The notes under the pieces: model-generated
What the model was told of the DNA's origin: nothing
Databases searched by the model: none
Seen by the model: the letters and a program-made list of their open reading frames with translations, nothing else
Translations under genes and position numbers: made by a program
DNA from: Providencia manganoxydans
GTDB lineage: Bacteria; Pseudomonadota; Gammaproteobacteria; Enterobacterales; Enterobacteriaceae
DNA: 64,000 bases
Assembly: GCF_016618195.1 (NCBI RefSeq)
Contig: NZ_CP067099.1
Span: forward strand, 3,162,001-3,226,000
Direction: 5' to 3'
In this document: positions 60,437-64,000 of the stretch, piece by piece
Layout of the letters: every line of letters starts with the position of its first letter
Position numbering within the stretch: position 1 is the stretch's first letter

Positions 60437-60572
60437 AAAATTATGGTTGGCGAAATTATAGAGGCTAATGACGTGAGGTTCCAGCACCGCAAAGCAAACA
60501 AGCTAAAAAAACGCCAAATATCAATAAAAACCATCATAAGAAGTGTATATTTTAAAGCGTTTAGAGTGTAGC

Positions 60573-60613
60573 GCGGCACCAAGTCACAACGCTACAACTT
60601 GAAGCATATGGAT
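60573..60613. repeat. ERIC-end fragment after the htpX-like gene
   Basis: CACAACGCTACAACTTGAAG followed by CATATGGATATA matches one ERIC end only. It lies directly before the stop codon of the htpX-like gene. Confidence 0.5.
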
Positions 60614-60617
60614 ATAT

Positions 60618-61574
60618 TTAAAATTTTTTACGCCCTTCTAACGCCGCTATACGATTTTCAATCGAAGGATGCGTTGAAAATACCGAATCACCTTTATTAA
60701 AGATATAAGCGGCACTGCGGTAGGCATCACCAGTACTCGAATGATCATACTCTGTTTTTTCATGTTTCCCTGAAATTTTTCTCAATGCGCTGATCATCGC
60801 TTGATTATCTGTTGTTAAATCAACGGCTGCGGCATCAGCCATATATTCGCGGGTTCGTGAAAGATAAAAATAAAGAATTTGCGTGATCCAAGGCAAGACA
60901 AAATTGAGTACTAATAAAATAATTTGCGCTTTGTTCGAAGCACTATTACGGCTACGACCCGCTGTACGAATAAATAACTGACTAAAGATATTGGTAATAG
61001 TGAGGATCACATTCGCTAAAATACCGACATATAAGGTTAATTTAGAGTCACCATGAATAATATGACCGATCTCATGAGCCATCACGGCTTGTACTTCTTG
61101 CCTATTTAGCGTCTCTAATAAACCTCGAGTCACCCCTACTAGGGCATTTTTTGATGTCCAACCAGCAGCAAAAGCATTTGGTTCATCACTTTCTAAAATA
61201 TATAAACGGGGAACATAACGCAGAGTCGCACTTAAACTTAACTCTTCTAATATATTACACAACTGCCTTTCTTCGGGTGTACTGGCATTTTCAGCCGTAA
61301 TTTCTTTTGCATCCATCCCCGCCAACATCATTTTATGACCGCGATAATGAATATAAATCAGCCCTAAAAAAGTGAGCCCTAAAATAATTAAAGTTGCCAC
61401 TGGTAACTGTTGAAAAGTGACAAACGCCAGTAAATTTTCAAAAAAACCAATTCGTTCATCAGGATGGGTGGCAGTGTCCGCTAATAATCCCACAATCAGC
61501 ATGATAAAAATATAACTAATCACCACTAAACGGGTACGAATATTATTTTTACGTATGATGTCTCTAAAATCCAT
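60618..61574 (-). CDS. M48-family membrane zinc metalloprotease, HtpX-like
   Basis: The 318-residue inner-membrane protein has two N-terminal helices (about 14-33 and 55-76) and a catalytic HEIGH motif at 167-171. A further Glu ligand lies in TREYMADAAAVDL, with two more hydrophobic segments between (about 178-196 and 222-245). SDEPNAFAAG is a conserved M48 block. Such proteases degrade damaged membrane proteins. The ATG at 61574 (MDFRDIIRKNN) is preferred to the in-frame upstream start. It follows a LemA gene by 69 bases on the same strand; LemA and M48 proteases often occur as a pair. Confidence 0.88.
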   Translation of the reverse strand: MDFRDIIRKNNIRTRLVVISYIFIMLIVGLLADTATHPDERIGFFENLLAFVTFQQLPVATLIILGLTFLGLIYIHYRGHKMMLAGMDAKEITAENASTPEERQLCNILEELSLSATLRYVPRLYILESDEPNAFAAGWTSKNALVGVTRGLLETLNRQEVQAVMAHEIGHIIHGDSKLTLYVGILANVILTITNIFSQLFIRTAGRSRNSASNKAQIILLVLNFVLPWITQILYFYLSRTREYMADAAAVDLTTDNQAMISALRKISGKHEKTEYDHSSTGDAYRSAAYIFNKGDSVFSTHPSIENRIAALEGRKKF

Positions 61575-61643
61575 AGCATTCCCTATATGACTAATTTGCT
61601 CAAAGCATTGCACTTTGAGCAAACAGATCAATAACAGCCATTT

Positions 61644-62204
61644 TTAATCAAAATTAATACGGCGAGACTCTTCGCTTTTAATTGTTTCTTCATCAAGACG
61701 CCAATAGTCTTTATCGATTTTTAGGCTAGGAATAATACCAACAATAAATACCGCAGGCATTGATGCAATATAGGCTTTATATGCTTCTAATGCACGATTG
61801 TAGCCACGTTTTGCAAATGAAAGTTTGTTTTCTGTTGAAACTATCTCTTCTTGCAAATTCGCCATAATCGCATCCGATTTCAACTCAGGATATGCTTCTA
61901 CAGCAACATTAATTGCCCCGCTGCTCACCATTTTTGACAACGCATCTTCCGCTTCACGTGCTTGTGCTCCTGTCGCATTCTGTGCCTGCGTTCTTAGCTC
62001 AGTTATCTTACTAAAAACTTCAGATTCATGGCTTAAATACTTTTTGACCGTTGCCAACAAACTATCAAATACTTTTCCGCGGCGGTCTAATTGCACTGAA
62101 ATCTCCGTTTCGCTTGAAATAACAGCCTCACGCATTGCGACAATACGGTTATAAAAGTAAATAACAATCAGTACTAATACGACAATCAAAATTAAAAATT
62201 TCAT
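61644..62204 (-). CDS. LemA-family protein
   Basis: The 186-residue protein has an N-terminal membrane anchor (residues 2-19, KFLILIVVLVLIVIYFYN) and an antiparallel helical body. Its conserved blocks are VQLDRRGKVFDSLLATVKKY, AVEAYPELKSDAIMANLQEE and FAKRGYNRALEAYKAYIASMP. LemA proteins have no established biochemical function; they are often encoded beside M48 proteases, as here. AAGGTG precedes the ATG at 62204, which I prefer to the in-frame GTG two codons upstream. Confidence 0.9.
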   Translation of the reverse strand: MKFLILIVVLVLIVIYFYNRIVAMREAVISSETEISVQLDRRGKVFDSLLATVKKYLSHESEVFSKITELRTQAQNATGAQAREAEDALSKMVSSGAINVAVEAYPELKSDAIMANLQEEIVSTENKLSFAKRGYNRALEAYKAYIASMPAVFIVGIIPSLKIDKDYWRLDEETIKSEESRRINFD

Positions 62205-62254
62205 AGTCACCTTTTAGGCTTCCGCCATAAATAAAATCGAATACGCAACACAAA

Positions 62255-62396
62255 TATACTCTATATAATTCGAGATGCGGCTAGGCGACAATTAAATAAG
62301 TCGCTAGGAACATACATCAGTATGTGACTGTCGTCAGTAAACACAGTCACTGGCAGCTTAACGAAAAGCGCTGCAACTTGAAGTATGACAAGTATA
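62255..62396. repeat. ERIC-type repeat upstream of lemA
   Basis: Full-length copy of about 142 bp, from TATACTCTATATAATTCGAG to CTTGAAGTATGACAAGTATA, with core CATACATCAGTATGTGACTG. The rest of the 336-base gap to apbC is A+T-rich and shows AGGATCTAC/GTAGATCCT (about 62493-62525), a possible apbC terminator. Confidence 0.88.
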
Positions 62397-62492
62397 ATTA
62401 AACTATTCTACGCTATCACAATAAAATAGCGAAACAAGTAAACGATAAATAAGAATAAGTTGAGGGAAAAATAATTTGGAAGGAATAAATAT

Positions 62493-62530
62493 TAAAGGAT
62501 CTACATAATTAAAGAGTAGATCCTTTAAGC
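62493..62530 (-). terminator. Hairpin after apbC
   Basis: AAAGGATCTAC and GTAGATCCTTTAAG are complementary around an A+T-rich loop just beyond the apbC stop at 62541. On the minus strand the second arm is followed by T-rich sequence (TTTAATATTTATTCC), which fits an intrinsic terminator. Confidence 0.7.
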
Positions 62531-62540
62531 TTACTGGATT

Positions 62541-63653
62541 TTATACTGCGCGGAATGAAATCTCTGTTGGGATTTTATCACCTTCCCAATACATCAATGA
62601 AGAGATATTAGAAGCAATTTCGCGATAAATATCAGCAAACTCGCCTTCAGGATCACGCATCACTGTAGGCTGGCCACGGTCTAAGTCTTCACGCAATGAA
62701 ATATGTAGAGGGATTTGTCCTAACAGCTGGGTATTATATTTTTCAGCCAGTTTTTCAGCACCACCGGTACCAAAAATAGGTTCAACATGACCACAGTTGC
62801 TACAAATGTGCGCACTCATATTTTCAACCACACCAAGTACAGGAACGTTAACTTTCTTAAACATAACGATCCCTTTCATTGCATCAACCAATGCAATATC
62901 TTGTGGCGTTGTTACTACAACAGCACCTGTTACTGGGATATTTTGTGAAAGTGTTAACTGAATATCCCCCGTTCCCGGCGGCATATCGATAACCAGATAA
63001 TCTAAGTCAGGCCATAAAGTATCTTGCAACATCTGCATCAGTGCTTTACTTGCCATAGGACCACGCCATACCATCGCATTGTCATCAGTAACTAAATAAC
63101 CGATAGAGTTGGTGGCCAGACCATATGCCATAATAGGCGCCATGTGTTGACCATCTGGAGAGGTTGGTCGCTCCATGGTGGTTCCTAACATGTTTGGAAT
63201 CGATGGGCCATAAATATCAGCATCAAGAATACCGACTTTCGCTCCTTCTTGTGCCAAAGCCAGTGCTAAGTTGACAGAGGTACTGGATTTACCCACCCCA
63301 CCTTTACCTGAGCTCACCGCCAAAATATTACGAACACCATTAATACCCGCTAAATCATTAGCACGTTTTAGTGTCGTGATATCATGACGCAGTTTCCACT
63401 CAACCGCATGAGCACCGGTTACTTTTTTCAATTCTGCCGTTTTTTCGCTGATCAGAGCCTGAAATGGCCCTTTCCACACAAACGGCATCACTAATTCGAC
63501 ATGCAACACATTATCCAACAGTGCACAATGATGTAATGCTTTGATAGATATCAGATTACGTTTCAGTGTTGGGTGTGTAAATGAAGCCAAAACAGTGGAG
63601 ACTTTTTCAGTCAGCAGTTCTGGATTGTTCTGCTCGGGGGATTTATCGTTCAT
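62541..63653 (-). CDS. apbC: Iron-sulfur cluster carrier protein ApbC (Mrp)
   Basis: ApbC/Mrp is a P-loop ATPase that binds and transfers 4Fe-4S clusters. The 370-residue product has an N-terminal MIP18-like domain (about 15-90) and the deviant Walker A GKGGVGKSS (116-124). Walker B-like LDYLVIDMPPGTGD follows, and the cluster-binding CxxC is at Cys284 and Cys287 (AHICSNCGHV). In E. coli mrp is divergent from metG; the right edge of this window probably lies just before metG. Confidence 0.96.
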   Translation of the reverse strand: MNDKSPEQNNPELLTEKVSTVLASFTHPTLKRNLISIKALHHCALLDNVLHVELVMPFVWKGPFQALISEKTAELKKVTGAHAVEWKLRHDITTLKRANDLAGINGVRNILAVSSGKGGVGKSSTSVNLALALAQEGAKVGILDADIYGPSIPNMLGTTMERPTSPDGQHMAPIMAYGLATNSIGYLVTDDNAMVWRGPMASKALMQMLQDTLWPDLDYLVIDMPPGTGDIQLTLSQNIPVTGAVVVTTPQDIALVDAMKGIVMFKKVNVPVLGVVENMSAHICSNCGHVEPIFGTGGAEKLAEKYNTQLLGQIPLHISLREDLDRGQPTVMRDPEGEFADIYREIASNISSLMYWEGDKIPTEISFRAV

Positions 63654-63683
63654 CCCGGCTCCTTTATGTTATATTTTTAACAC

Positions 63684-63810
63684 TATACTCCAAATAATTC
63701 GAGCTGCAGTTAGGCGACAAGTGAAGATAGTCGGGGAGCATAGATAAACTATGTGACTCGGCTAGCTAAACGTAGTCAACAACGCTGCGGCTTGAAGGAT
63801 TTAGGGTATA
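63684..63810. repeat. ERIC-type repeat upstream of apbC
   Basis: A 127-bp copy, from TATACTCCAAATAATTCGAG to CTGCGGCTTGAAGGATTTAG and GGTATA. Confidence 0.85.
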
Positions 63811-64000
63811 TGATACTTTGACTACTATTCATCATACCAGAAACCATCAAAATAGTGAGCGCCTTACCAACTAAAAGACACTCAACAGCAAAAAAACCCT
63901 TTTTTGTCTGATTTGGCAATTAATATCCTATTACCCTAGCAGCGAAAGTTGTGATCGGGTAACATCAAAGTCCCTTTTTATTAATGGAAGTAAGATCATT
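63811..64000. other. Noncoding end of window, probable metG upstream region
   Basis: No coding frame with a start and ribosome site is visible here. By analogy with the E. coli mrp/metG divergence, the plus-strand metG probably starts just beyond base 64000; this is inference from synteny only. Confidence 0.4.

Overview
The window looks like a low-GC enterobacterial chromosome, most probably Providencia or a close relative in the Morganellaceae. The basis is the familiar enterobacterial gene order (cydDC-aat-infA-clpA-clpS-cspD, macAB, ybjD-lysO-ybjT-artPIQM, rlmC-ybjN, ybjC/grxA-rybB, ybjG, dacC, yeeZ/hisLGDCBHAFI, gnd, yoaE-asmA-dcd-udk, apbC), high protein similarity to the E. coli counterparts as I remember them, A+T-rich DNA, and about a dozen ERIC-type intergenic repeats. 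The species assignment is inference; no rRNA or tRNA gene lies in the window.

Layout. 1-9.2 kb: the end of a DUF4153 membrane protein, the cydDC thiol exporter, aat, infA, the ClpAP unfoldase and adaptor, and cspD. 9.3-13.6 kb: an inserted catabolic cluster (NCS1 permease, nitrilase-superfamily hydrolase, IclR regulator, DUF1177 protein). 14-25 kb: macAB, an OLD-family nuclease-like protein, lysO, ybjT and the arginine transporter artPIQM. 25-26.3 kb: an A+T-rich stand-alone gene with the Cys-His-Asp signature of YopT-type (C58) cysteine protease effectors. 26.4-34.3 kb: rlmC, ybjN, ybjC, grxA, the sigma-E sRNA rybB, yjbQ, ybjG and the serine operon sdaCB. 34.3-36.8 kb: three adjacent A+T-rich genes whose products share an unusual 15-residue repeat; I do not recognise the family. 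37.1-38.4 kb: a complete IS3-family element. 38.4-49 kb: dacC, a glutathione transferase, yeeZ and the full his operon with its His-rich leader and attenuator. 49-54.3 kb: yeaK, a small CsbD/DUF883-like protein, a CatB-type acetyltransferase, a Bcr/CflA-type exporter, a secreted AA10 lytic polysaccharide monooxygenase and gnd. 54.5-64 kb: yoaE, a 187-residue orphan, asmA, dcd, udk, htpX-like and lemA, and apbC.

How it fits together. Most of the window is housekeeping: envelope redox control (cydDC, grxA), protein quality control (clpAPS adaptor, HtpX-like/LemA), transport (art, sdaC, lysO, macAB) and histidine synthesis. Comparison with the E. coli order shows where accessory DNA sits: between cspD and macB, artM and rlmC, ybjG and dacC, hisI and gnd, and yoaE and asmA. 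The most promising unexplained items are the repeat-protein trio (34300-36765) and the C58-like protease gene (25191-26312) with the elaborate palindromes just upstream of it.
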